64,000 bases of DNA from NCBI RefSeq assembly GCF_000209165.1, contig NC_009068.1, forward strand, positions 620,001-684,000, read 5' to 3'. Origin of the DNA: Scheffersomyces stipitis CBS 6054 (lineage: Eukaryota; Ascomycota; Pichiomycetes; Serinales; Debaryomycetaceae). Numbering within the stretch: position 1 is the stretch's first letter; every line of letters begins with the position of its first letter. The notes beneath the pieces are model-generated. The model ran no database searches, was not told the DNA's origin, and was given only the letters and a program-made list of their open reading frames with translations. The position numbers and the translations under genes are program-made. Positions 19,581 to 29,018 of this stretch are shown here, piece by piece.

Positions 19581-20241
19581 ATGCTCTCAGCAGTATTCAG
19601 ACGACAATTCTCCGTATCCAGAATGGTTTCCCAAGCTACAACCGAAAAGGTCAAGACCTTGATCAAGACCAAGCCAGTCTTCATTGCTTCCAAGGTAAGT
19701 AGAAATGTTCGAACCTGAAGATGTGAAATGAAAAGTCAAAAGAATGAAAAGCAACAAGAATGAAAAGCAAAAAGAATGAAAAGAACGAAACTACTTGTGA
19801 ATTTGATTATCAAATGAAAACCGATAACATGTTATTGTTGACGATACAGAGTAATTGGCTTCAAACTTGATAGCGAACACTCTATCCAAGTATGAGATGC
19901 TATTTCAAGTTGATTGTTCCCAATTATTGTAATTGTTGACTAATTTCACGAACTTTTCGAAGACATTCCAATTATAAGACATTTACTAACGAAAGCAGAG
20001 TTACTGTCCTTACTGTAAGGCCACCAAAGCTACCATTGGTGCTATTACCCAAGAAGCCTACGTCATTGAATTGGACGAAATTGCTGATGGCGCAGAAATC
20101 CAAGAAGCTTTGTTCGAATTGACTGGCCAAAAGACCGTTCCAAACGTCTTCATTGGTGGAGAACACATTGGTGGTAACTCCGATGTCCAAGTGTTGAAGT
20201 CTCAAGACAAGTTGGACGATAAAATCAAGGCTGTCTTGTAA
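19581..20241 (+). CDS. Dithiol glutaredoxin with one intron, probable dual start
   Basis: Two exons, 19581-19694 and 19999-20241, give 118 residues. The intron (304 nt) has donor GTAAGT, branch point TACTAAC at 19984-19990 and acceptor CAG at 19996-19998, and it interrupts the protein between Lys38 and Ser39 of the conserved VFIASKSYCPYC. The CPYC active site, the TVPNVFIGGEHIGG glutathione-binding loop and the C-terminal helix match S. cerevisiae Grx1/Grx2. It reduces disulfides and glutathionylated proteins using GSH. The first 14 residues (MLSAVFRRQFSVSR) look like a mitochondrial presequence; an in-frame ATG at 19623 would give a 104-residue cytosolic form. ScGRX2 is known to make two forms this way. 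The conserved part is clear; the use of both starts is inferred. Confidence 0.92.
19724..19787 (+). repeat. Four-unit 16-bp tandem repeat inside the glutaredoxin intron
   Basis: The core ATGAAAAG starts at 19728, 19744, 19760 and 19776, exactly 16 bp apart, with related A-rich spacers. It lies near the 5' end of the intron, away from branch point and acceptor. Confidence 0.8.
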
Positions 20242-21085
20242 TTGCAAAATCCCTTCGTTAGATAACTAATATATGTGAAATAAGTGTTAAAGAATTGTAA
20301 TTCATGGCCACTGCTGTAAGTTCCGGAAAGATTCGGTAAGCTGATATGATTCTGAGATCTGCAGTTTTAAGTTGTAGGTTCGGCCGTTCTGTATTAGTCT
20401 GCACTGTGTATCAAATATCAGAAAACTCGACTTGTATTATACTCTCATAAATAACAATGGAAACAGTCCAGGCAGAACATACGGAAGGTTAAGTTACGCT
20501 TAGAACCGACTAATAAATTCAGATTAGATTGTAGCTACAGCTCTTGAAGAACCGGAATTCATCTGAAACCTCAGCTTTCCTTGTTGGCTCTACCAGCTTT
20601 CACAGTGATTGTCTAGATCCAAATCTGACGGATAAATCTGACGGATAATAACGAGTGATTGAATTGTGGAGACCCTTGGAGAATGGATACAGAGCAGGTA
20701 GACAGTTGTACTTAATAGTGAATGGAACTGATCTGATGTATACCATTCTATGACTTCAGGATTTCGAGAAATATATTCCTCGGTATAAGAATTTCCCTAA
20801 TTAACAACTTCCAAAATCTGAAAACCGTATAAGTATTTCCCGATGTGGCACATCTTCCTCTAACACCATTATTTCTAGAGATCTCTGGTTGTGGTCAAAG
20901 TTACCGATTTTGCAGCCAAAACTGGGCGCGGCTCAGGAGTATATAAGTAACATACATTTCTCTTTCCGCTTATTTCTTATCATCACTCTTTTTCTGAACT
21001 TTCGTAAAACAGATCACTTTCTGAAATCCAAAGACATCACCCGGAATCTCTGCTAATAATTCTTTTCTTGCAAACAACACCAAAA
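20242..21085. other. Intergenic region before the secreted orphan
   Basis: 844 bp without a gene. A 13-bp tandem duplication AAATCTGACGGAT covers 20621-20646. TATATAAG at 20940-20947 lies 139 bp before the ATG at 21086. Confidence 0.5.
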
Positions 21086-21505
21086 ATGTTCTCTATCGTT
21101 TCATTGCTGTTGTTGGTATTGTCAGTTTACTTTTCGTTGGCTAACAGATGTGCTCCATTTCAGTATATTCCAGGAACAGATATCTGGAAAAACACAACTT
21201 GCACCTTGAATCCATCATCTAATTGGAATGAGGCTTCACAGTCAGTGAAGTTTGCCTACGACAACCCTTCTTTCTTTGATTGGCTTCAAACCTGCGATAG
21301 CCAAGACAAAGGAATCGAGTCCCTTGAACTAGGAGGTACACCCCTAGAAGTTCTACTTCAATTAGTGACTCAAAGATTTGGAAATAACACATTGGCCATT
21401 TGCGACAAGGAAACAGAAAAAGAGTTAGAAGAATGTCCAGAAGACAGTCCAGGGCTTAACCTTTTAATGCCTCAACAATTGCAAGAACCAAGGGAAGAGC
21501 CATAG
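21086..21505 (+). CDS. Small secreted acidic protein, unknown function
   Basis: 139 residues from the ATG at 21086 (context AAAATG). Residues 1-20 form a clear signal peptide: a hydrophobic run LLLLVLSVYF and a likely cleavage after SLA or N. The mature part has five cysteines (22, 39, 70, 106, 117), two N-glycosylation sequons (Asn36 and Asn100) and a Glu-rich C-terminal third. There is no GPI signal or membrane segment after the signal peptide, so it is probably secreted. I recognise no family. A TATA box lies 139 bp upstream. Good intron signals follow just after the stop (donor 21565, acceptor 21837), so the 3' end of the transcript may be spliced or the C-terminus may differ from this model. 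Confidence 0.7.
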   Translation: MFSIVSLLLLVLSVYFSLANRCAPFQYIPGTDIWKNTTCTLNPSSNWNEASQSVKFAYDNPSFFDWLQTCDSQDKGIESLELGGTPLEVLLQLVTQRFGNNTLAICDKETEKELEECPEDSPGLNLLMPQQLQEPREEP

Positions 21506-22333
21506 ACTGGATATCAACTAGCGAGGCTCCACTCTCCAAGTTGACCAAATGTATAACAATCAAGGTATGTGGGTTCTCTACATACAACTACGTGATTCAA
21601 AAAAGCTATAATTTTCTATGAATGTATTGACCAGCCAAATGTGATAGCCAAGATGAAACTTGATTTCGTTGTAGGGTAATAAGGAAACATAAGTATATAG
21701 CTATACATGTATTGCATTTTCATTATACAAAGAAGGGATCACACAGTTGTATTGGATTCTTTTTTGAGAACATGATTATTAAAGAGATGCACGGGAAAGT
21801 ATAACTTTACTAACTAGTATATTCATTTTCTTTCAAGCATAACCATTTCCCTAAGTAAATTAGCGTTTGTTTCAAAGATGAAGCACTTAGGAATTTAATT
21901 TCAACCACTTAAAGAAATTAAATCAATTGCTTCTAGTCTTAGTATATTATATAGTCCGAGGTGACTGTTCTTGAAAGGATGGGATCTATGAGGAAGCAAT
22001 TCTTATACCTCTGAGCCAGAGATATGTTCAAAGTCCTAGTACGCATATAAGACGAACTGAATGTGGGCAGGAAAATTGGAGGAAACATGACTAACTATTT
22101 TATGTTTGTTATATGGGCTAATCTATGGAGATGAGTAATTGATACGTAATTATTCATTGTTGAAGAACCAATTTTGCACCCAAATATTCAGTATTTAGTA
22201 TATTCTTTGCAATTTGGTACACACACTACTCACAAATTTTTCAATATTTGAGATTCTTTCATAGTGAACTTCTGAATTATTCGATCTTCAAGTTAACCAA
22301 TATTGAATCAAAAAGTTCGTTTATCTACCAAAG
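21506..22333. other. Intergenic region with a possible 3'-UTR intron
   Basis: 828 bp before GCN20. It holds a candidate intron: donor GTATGT at 21565, TACTAAC at 21808-21814 and an AAG acceptor ending at 21837. Nothing else stands out. Confidence 0.4.
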
Positions 22334-24592
22334 ATGTCGAATATTGGTTTACAAGTTCGTCAGGCCGTTCCATCCATCGATCCCGTGGTTGCAGACTATG
22401 CCGTTGGATATATCCAACATGTTTCGCATGCCACAGAAGATTCAGTTTCTTCGCAGCAGATTCAGATCGATGAAGAGATGGAATTCGTCAAAGAGTTGCT
22501 TTTGGACGCAGGAGGTTCGAAGGAAAAGGTATCCCATTTGACTGAAGTGTTGTGTGAACAATTGTCGAAGAAATTGGAAAAAAACATGGCCAGATTGGAA
22601 GTCACTGGAGACACTTCAAAGAGACTTTTGGATATCAACTTGTTGAAACAGACCAATTCAAAGAGAGATATCAACTCGTCGTTGGCTCTTTTGGGTGCCA
22701 GCAACGATATTGAGCACACTGGAAGAAATATGGAAAGTAGAGTCGATAAGACAAAATTGGAGAAACAAGAAAGAAAGATCGCCAAGAAGGTGGCTAAGAG
22801 AAATAACAAGTTTGTTCAGTATGAAGCCTCTAAATTGTTGAACCAGAAGAAGGATGATGACTACGACTCTTTCTTCCTCGAAATCAATCCCTTGGATTTT
22901 GGTTCTAGTGCAGGAAAATCGAAGGATATCAAGATCGACAACTTCGATTTGTACGTCGGAGATGGCCAAAGAATCTTGAGTGAAGCTAGTTTGACTTTGG
23001 CTTACGGTAGAAGATATGGTCTTGTAGGACAGAACGGTATTGGTAAGTCGACATTGTTGAGAGCGCTTTCTAGAAGAGAATTAAACATTCCTAAGCATAT
23101 CACTATTCTCCATGTGGAACAAGAAATACGAGGTGACGATACCCCAGCTCTCCAGAGTGTGTTGGATGCCGATGTGTGGAGAAAGAGTTTGTTACAAGAG
23201 GAGCAAAAGATCAATGAACGTGTAAACGAGCTTGAAAGGTTGAGAGCCGAATTCGAAGAAGAATCAAACGAAGTAAGAAAATTGGATAACGAAAGAGAAG
23301 ACTTGGAAGCACATTTGCAAGAAGTTAGTGAAAAGTTATATGAAATGGAATCAGACAAGGCCGAATCCAGAGCTGCTGCAATTTTGTATGGTTTGGGTTT
23401 TACCAAAGAAACGCAGAATTTGCCTACTAAACAATTTTCTGGTGGTTGGAGAATGAGATTATCGTTGGCTCGTGCATTATTCTGTGTACCAGATTTATTA
23501 TTACTAGATGAGCCTTCCAATATGTTGGATGTTCCTTCTATTACATTCTTAGCAAACTACTTACAAGGCTACCAGTCAACGGTGTTGGTTGTTTCCCACG
23601 ACAGATCGTTCTTAAACGAGGTAGCCACAGATATAATACATCAGCATTCAGAGAGATTGGACTACTATAGAGGTTCCAACTTCGATTCCTTCCACTCTAC
23701 AAGAGAAGAAAGAATCAAAAACCAACGTCGTGAATACGAGAATCAAATGGCATACCGTAAGCATTTACAAGAGTTTATCGACAAATTCAGATACAACGCT
23801 GCGAAATCTTCCGAAGCACAATCGCGTATCAAAAAGCTCGAAAAGTTACCTGTATTGGAAGCTCCCGAAGATGAAAAAGAAGTCACTTTCAAATTCCCAG
23901 ACCCAGAGAAGTTGTCTCCCCCTATCTTGCAGATGCACGATGTCACCTTTGGTTACGAACCCTCCAAAGTGCTTATCAACCATGTGGATTTGGATGTGCA
24001 AATGGATTCGCGTATTGCTTTCTGTGGTGGTAACGGTACTGGTAAGACGACGTTGTTGAAGTTGTTGATGGAGCAATTGACACCACTCGATGGTTTCATT
24101 AGCAGAAATGGCCGTTTGAGAATAGGTTACTTTGCCCAGCATCACGTCGATGCCATGGACTTGAACCTCTCAGCTGTGTCGTGGATGTCGCAGACTTTCC
24201 CAGGTAAGACTGACGAAGAATACAGAAGACATTTGGGTGCTTTTGGTATTACTGGTACTTTGGGTTTGCAGAAAATGCAATTATTATCTGGTGGTCAGAA
24301 ATCGAGAGTTGCTTTTGCTGCTCTTTGTTTGGCTCAACCACATATTTTAATTTTGGATGAACCTTCCAATCACTTGGATACTCAGGGTTTGGATGCCTTG
24401 GCTGATGCATTGATTAACTTCCAGGGTGGTGTTCTTATGGTTTCGCACGATGTTGCAATCATAGATAGGGTCTGTAACGAGATCTGGGTCAGCGAGGAAA
24501 ATACCGTTAAGAGATTCCCAGGTAACATTCACGACTATAAGAAACACATCTTGGCTTCTGCCGATGTTGCTGGTGTTGTGAGAAAGCATTAG
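22334..24592 (+). CDS. GCN20: ABC-F ATPase, activator of Gcn2 (Gcn20)
   Basis: 752 residues, the same length as S. cerevisiae Gcn20. There are two ABC cassettes and no membrane segments. Cassette 1 has Walker A GQNGIGKST (from about residue 232), signature FSGGWRMRLSLARAL and Walker B DLLLLDEPSNMLD. Cassette 2 has Walker A GGNGTGKTT, signature LSGGQKSRVAFAAL and Walker B ILILDEPSNHLD. A charged coiled-coil arm (QEEQKINERVNELERLRAEF...) sits inside cassette 1, and a Lys-rich linker precedes it (about 130-175). The N-terminal 190 residues correspond to the Gcn1-binding part. With Gcn1 it stimulates the eIF2 kinase Gcn2 on uncharged tRNA during amino-acid starvation. The ATG at 22334 (AAGATG) is the first in frame. 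Confidence 0.95.
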   Translation: MSNIGLQVRQAVPSIDPVVADYAVGYIQHVSHATEDSVSSQQIQIDEEMEFVKELLLDAGGSKEKVSHLTEVLCEQLSKKLEKNMARLEVTGDTSKRLLDINLLKQTNSKRDINSSLALLGASNDIEHTGRNMESRVDKTKLEKQERKIAKKVAKRNNKFVQYEASKLLNQKKDDDYDSFFLEINPLDFGSSAGKSKDIKIDNFDLYVGDGQRILSEASLTLAYGRRYGLVGQNGIGKSTLLRALSRRELNIPKHITILHVEQEIRGDDTPALQSVLDADVWRKSLLQEEQKINERVNELERLRAEFEEESNEVRKLDNEREDLEAHLQEVSEKLYEMESDKAESRAAAILYGLGFTKETQNLPTKQFSGGWRMRLSLARALFCVPDLLLLDEPSNMLDVPSITFLANYLQGYQSTVLVVSHDRSFLNEVATDIIHQHSERLDYYRGSNFDSFHSTREERIKNQRREYENQMAYRKHLQEFIDKFRYNAAKSSEAQSRIKKLEKLPVLEAPEDEKEVTFKFPDPEKLSPPILQMHDVTFGYEPSKVLINHVDLDVQMDSRIAFCGGNGTGKTTLLKLLMEQLTPLDGFISRNGRLRIGYFAQHHVDAMDLNLSAVSWMSQTFPGKTDEEYRRHLGAFGITGTLGLQKMQLLSGGQKSRVAFAALCLAQPHILILDEPSNHLDTQGLDALADALINFQGGVLMVSHDVAIIDRVCNEIWVSEENTVKRFPGNIHDYKKHILASADVAGVVRKH

Positions 24593-25123
24593 TAGAAGTA
24601 TTTAAAGAATGAAGGCTCATGGATCTAAAAACATGGATGTAGAGAATAAATAAAGATGTATATGGCAACGTAATTTAGGGATTAGAAAGTTAATTTAATT
24701 CCTTTTTCAAATATGGACTTCGTAAATAGCTAGATAGATTCTTCTCAAAATGTTTAAGGAAGGAAAGCATAAATGTCAACTGCGAAAACTAAGAAGACTT
24801 AGAAATTGTTGAAAAGGTACAAAAGACAAAAAGACAGTCTAATTCAAGAAGTTAACAGATAATCAATTTAACATACTTGCACATATACAGAATTCTTAGG
24901 AAGAATCTATAGAGATTACGGAGCCTTGGTATTCTTATCATTTGCAACCGTTGCGCGACAACGCTCACAACTCGTACGACATTTTTACAACCAACGCGAC
25001 ATCCTTTGATGCACACCTTCTATATCATTCAAATCTCTGACTGTCATCTTTATTCTTTGAAACATACCAGGAACTCTCTTTAGCAAGACTAGTCTTTAGC
25101 CACGAGACGTGGAATGAATAGAA
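24593..25123. other. Intergenic region GCN20-FMP30
   Basis: 531 bp, AT-rich. Nothing recognised beyond the GCN20 terminator and the promoter of the next gene. Confidence 0.4.
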
Positions 25124-26497
25124 ATGTCGTTTTTGTCGCAATTGCTGTTCAAATCTAAGGTTGGACTTGGACTTCTTGTGTCGTATACTCTGTTTGAAGT
25201 GTATATGCATTTTCGGACCCAGATGGTAATAAATGACCGAAAAAGGGAGTTCAGCAAGCTTGAACGCGCAGAAAAATCAATAGAGGACGTTGATGTCAAG
25301 AAATTCAAGTCGGCTGTCGTTGCCGGAATGTTTGTCAATCCTTTTGAAGAGTACAGAAACCAGACTGCATTTGAATTTATGTTAGTAAGAGTCATGGAAC
25401 TTCTAGAATCGCTCTATGGTAATCGATTCGAGTTGCACAAGAAGTTACCCCATCCACACGACGGAGCTGTCGAAGTTGAAGACTTGTTGAAGCTCTTCAA
25501 GCCGGATTTAGAACAAATGAGAGCTAACTCTACCATCTTGCAATCTTGTATAGCCTCGGGAAATTTTGACAAAATGAGTCAAGTGCCCAACCAAAGCTGG
25601 TTTAAAAAGCTTACAGGTGATCTGTTGCCACAACTTAACAACCAGATGCTTTTCACGTGGGTGGGCCAGTCATGCTCGTTGGTTCAGATTGCAGGAATCA
25701 ATTTCCTCACCGATCCAATTTTTGGCGATCATCTTATAGGCAAATCCGTAGGTCCCAAACGGTTGACCAAGTCTCCATTGAGTGTAGAAGATGTCAATTA
25801 TGCCTCCAACAACAAGCTAGACTTCGTGTTGGTGTCACATGACCATCCAGATCACCTTGAAATGGATGTTGCTAAACAGTTAGGCAATTCCACTACCTGG
25901 ATCGTTCCCTTAGGACTCAAGCTGAGATTGGCACGTAAAGGAATCTTCAAGATCATAGAAATGGACTGGTGGGACGTTGTAGATCTTACTCCGTATATAG
26001 CTCCCAACGGAGGCTTGAAGGATAAGTATGAAGTTGTATGTGTTCCAGCCATGCATTGGTCAGGAAGGTATATCTTTGACTCCAACATGTCGTTGTGGTG
26101 TTCTTTTATAATCAGAAGAAACGGGGAAACGCTTCTCTACCATGCCGGAGACACTGGATATCTGAAGGAACTCTTTGAAGTTATAGGTCGCAAGTATGGG
26201 CCACTGCATCTTGCGCTTCTACCTATTGGCCAGTATTGTCCGTCATGGCATCAGAAACCAAGACATATTTCACCAGAAGAGTCGCTTGAAATTTGCAGAC
26301 ATGTCAAAGCCAAATATATGAAGGGGGTCCATTGGGGTACGTTCAAGTTAAGTGGAGAACCTATTCTCGAACCTAAGACGTTGTTGGAGGAGTTGACAGA
26401 AAAGGCTGGAACTCAGAGTCACTACCGTGTCCCCGATTTCGGCTTAACGTACTTGTACAACTTGAAGAATGGGAAGGAAACAGCTGTTCATGTGTGA
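25124..26497 (+). CDS. FMP30: NAPE-PLD-like metallo-beta-lactamase, mitochondrial
   Basis: 457 residues. A short N-terminal hydrophobic segment (about 11-27, GLGLLVSYTLFEVYMHF) may anchor it in a mitochondrial membrane, as for Fmp30. The metallo-beta-lactamase core has the zinc motif SHDHPDHLEMD, the ligand Asp in YHAGDTGY, a His in AMHWSGRY and a late His in GVHWGTFKLSGEP. This layout is that of N-acylphosphatidylethanolamine phospholipase D, which releases N-acylethanolamines. S. cerevisiae Fmp30 is needed for normal cardiolipin when phosphatidylethanolamine is low. The ATG at 25124 precedes the membrane segment. Confidence 0.88.
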   Translation: MSFLSQLLFKSKVGLGLLVSYTLFEVYMHFRTQMVINDRKREFSKLERAEKSIEDVDVKKFKSAVVAGMFVNPFEEYRNQTAFEFMLVRVMELLESLYGNRFELHKKLPHPHDGAVEVEDLLKLFKPDLEQMRANSTILQSCIASGNFDKMSQVPNQSWFKKLTGDLLPQLNNQMLFTWVGQSCSLVQIAGINFLTDPIFGDHLIGKSVGPKRLTKSPLSVEDVNYASNNKLDFVLVSHDHPDHLEMDVAKQLGNSTTWIVPLGLKLRLARKGIFKIIEMDWWDVVDLTPYIAPNGGLKDKYEVVCVPAMHWSGRYIFDSNMSLWCSFIIRRNGETLLYHAGDTGYLKELFEVIGRKYGPLHLALLPIGQYCPSWHQKPRHISPEESLEICRHVKAKYMKGVHWGTFKLSGEPILEPKTLLEELTEKAGTQSHYRVPDFGLTYLYNLKNGKETAVHV

Positions 26498-27028
26498 TGG
26501 ACCGGGATGTATGGGATAGTAATTATAACATGGTAACAGTATTCATATTCATAATATTCATAGTATCCATAGCATAGCATATAGTTCAATCTACTATAAT
26601 TAATATATAATAGTATACAGTAATACTGATCCAAATACGTTTACAATATGTGGCCTACATTGCAGTTACACGAAACTTTTATTACACAGAGACTGGATCT
26701 CTCCTATTTACAAACATGGAATCATTAGACACAACATCAAGGATGATATTGTGGGGATAAGAGAAAAGCGCGAACGATCGAAAACAGAAGATTCAGACAA
26801 CACAATAGTCGTATGGGGTATTATCAGCATAATCGAAGACCTTTCTAGTAGAAACAAGCCTTTGAAAAAAAAATCTTTTCATAGAAAGTCATAACCATCA
26901 GTTTCCTAAAAGTCAAATTAATTGATGATCAAATACAATCAAAGCATCCAAATAACTTCAATTAACCAAACCCATACAAACATCGTCATTCACGACGTTT
27001 TCTTATTTGCATTCATAGGGCAAATTCG
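26498..27028. other. Convergent 3' region FMP30/MGR2
   Basis: 531 bp, very AT-rich, with TATA/CATA-rich stretches near 26550-26620 such as ATTCATATTCATAATATTCATAG. Probably two terminators. No gene seen. Confidence 0.4.
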
Positions 27029-27361
27029 CTACTCATTTCTGACACTGTCCAAGTTATAGAGAGTTCTCAATTTCTGTCTCTGCGAAGCAATCAAGGCTCT
27101 TTCGTAAGCCTGGTAGCCAGTGTCGGATCTGATAACTGAACCGATCGACATGAACAAGCCGAAAGTACCCACAGAACCCATGATGTATTGGCCCAAGGTT
27201 CTCATGACACCGTTGGGGCCGGCACCGTTCTGGAGGATCGAGAATCCCCCGAAGAGTACACCCACGCAGACACCCACGGTGGAGCCCATGATGGCGCCCA
27301 TCTTGAACTTTTCAAAGTTGGAAGGCTGATGGGCGTATTGGTATTGTTGCACTGGAGGCAT
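27029..27361 (-). CDS. MGR2: Mitochondrial inner membrane protein Mgr2 (TIM23 complex, Romo1 family)
   Basis: 110 residues, about the length of S. cerevisiae Mgr2 (113). Two glycine-rich membrane helices, [19 protein letters not shown] and [19 protein letters not shown], are joined by a short loop ([15 protein letters not shown]), as in the Mgr2/ROMO1 family. Mgr2 lines the lateral gate of the TIM23 translocase and couples Tim21. The N-terminal 18 residues are Pro/Gln/Tyr-rich. It shares a 519-bp divergent promoter with MIC19, another inner-membrane gene; two copies of CCATAGTTAAG lie in that promoter. Confidence 0.9.
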   Translation of the reverse strand: MPPVQQYQYAHQPSNFEKFKMGAIMGSTVGVCVGVLFGGFSILQNGAGPNGVMRTLGQYIMGSVGTFGLFMSIGSVIRSDTGYQAYERALIASQRQKLRTLYNLDSVRNE

Positions 27362-27880
27362 GGCTGAATTGTAAGGAACAGATATAAATAGGGTAGTATA
27401 AGACGACGAGAAAAGAAAGATGGAGCAACTTTGAGTTTTAAGATTTATTGAGATTGAATAAAAAAATTAATTCCGGAGAAACTTTTGAGAGTGAGCATAC
27501 ATTTTTTCAGACTTTTACTCAGTTAAGGTCCATAGTTAAGAATTTTTAAGATCTGTAGATTTTGTTAAATAGATTCTATGCTGTATTTGCTATGGATACA
27601 ATTGAGGCAATTCTGCCACTGTTAGAGCACCTTTCGTGTTCTAAATTGGGCTGTTAAAGAAGAAAATTTCAGCTATTCTCCATAGTTAAGACTTCCATAC
27701 TGGAGTGGTTCCGCACACATTTTTCACAGCTAGCTTTAGACCAATGAACTTTTTCGTGAATATGGTCTCCGCACGACCGGGAAATCCACAGAGCTTCCAG
27801 ATATGATTCCATAAACTCTCCAAGAGCCATTCTGCTACGTCAATTCCATACGAAACCCCAACCACTGCATTATCGTCACT
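27362..27880. other. Divergent MGR2/MIC19 promoter with two CCATAGTTAAG motifs
   Basis: 519 bp. CCATAGTTAAG occurs at 27530-27540 and 27680-27690, in the same direction, 150 bp apart. They lie 169 and 319 bp from the MGR2 ATG, and 341 and 191 bp from the MIC19 ATG. Confidence 0.6.
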
Positions 27881-28698
27881 ATGGGTTCAAGTGCTTCCAA
27901 GCCAGAAACAAAGGTGTTTACTCCTGCCACTCCTGTGGACTTCAGTGCCTCCTTTTTGGCGCAGTTGGAGAATTCGCCAGAAGTAAGTATTCATTAAGAG
28001 ATGTATGGCCAAGTGAAAGACTAGAAGTGAGAGTGCAATATCGGTCGTATATACGATATTAGTCGATTATCCATTGGATCTAGAAGTTCCGTGAATGTAG
28101 TTTTTGGGATATAGTTGATTTTCATAGTCAACTGTTCTCTTACTTCTTCAGTATCACAGATTTCCAGATACAGTGATTATTCAAATATCCAAAACATTCG
28201 TGATTCTTCTCTTTACTTCATTCAACAAATGAGCATCGACAGAAGGTAGTCTTTGCGAATATTTGATTTTATTACGATTATTCAGAACTCAGATTTCACA
28301 CATTCAGATTTTTCAGTACACATACTCGTTCACAAATACTAACCCCATAGTCCGACTATTCCCGTGCCCAATACACAGAAAAGTACATCCAGGAAAAAGT
28401 GGCTGCTGAGTTGACCAAGTTGGAAAAAGAAGCCATCACAAACTTCCAGAACACAACCAACGGCGCTTTGCTCAAGAGTGATGCAAAACCTCAACTTTCA
28501 GTTGATTCCTTGAATACAAAAATTGATGCATTGACCAGACGTTTACAGGATAACGCCAAGTTGGGCAAGATTGAATTGGGCGAAGACTTGAAGGCAGCTA
28601 GGGAAGAAGTCATCAAGTGTTTGAAAGATAACCACGGTAAGTCTTTGAACTGCTGGGATGAAGTGGAATCTTTCAAGAAGTTAGTCAGACAATTGTGA
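27881..28698 (+). CDS. MIC19: MICOS subunit Mic19, one intron
   Basis: Exons 27881-27982 and 28351-28698 give 149 residues. The 368-nt intron has donor GTAAGT, branch point TACTAAC at 28337-28343 and acceptor TAG at 28348-28350. Splicing joins ENSPE to SDYSRAQYTEKYIQEKV in frame. The N-terminus MGSSASKPE is a strong myristoylation signal. The middle is a charged helix, and the C-terminus has a CX10C pair in KCLKDNHGKSLNCWDEVESFKKLV (CHCH type). These match Mic19/CHCHD3, a peripheral inner-membrane subunit that couples Mic60 and Mic10 at cristae junctions. The unspliced second exon alone would lack the myristoylated N-terminus, which supports the splice. Confidence 0.88.
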
Positions 28699-29018
28699 AT
28701 TTCTCAACTTTCCCAAAAACAAACCATGACGACATACGAGTACAATCCGCGAGCTAGTTGTGGCCATAGAAGCAGACTTTCTGTTATGTACAAGTAGGAT
28801 TTTTATTTATTATCATTATATATTCAATTCTAATAAAATACAAATGGCATGCACTCTTTTAGATCTGAGAGGATCCAAGCTACATCTTTAAAAATCAAAG
28901 AGATCTCTATCATCTCAGATATTCCCTTCGATCTAACCTATTCGAACGTACTCTCTCATCATTTCCTCAGAATCTTAACATATTATCTCAGAAGATCTTC
29001 AGTTCTCTTTTCACTTAT
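28699..29018. other. Convergent 3' region MIC19/UBP6
   Basis: 320 bp, AT-rich. Repeated AGATCT-like words and a TTTATTTATTATCATTATATATTC stretch suggest terminators. No gene seen. Confidence 0.4.
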
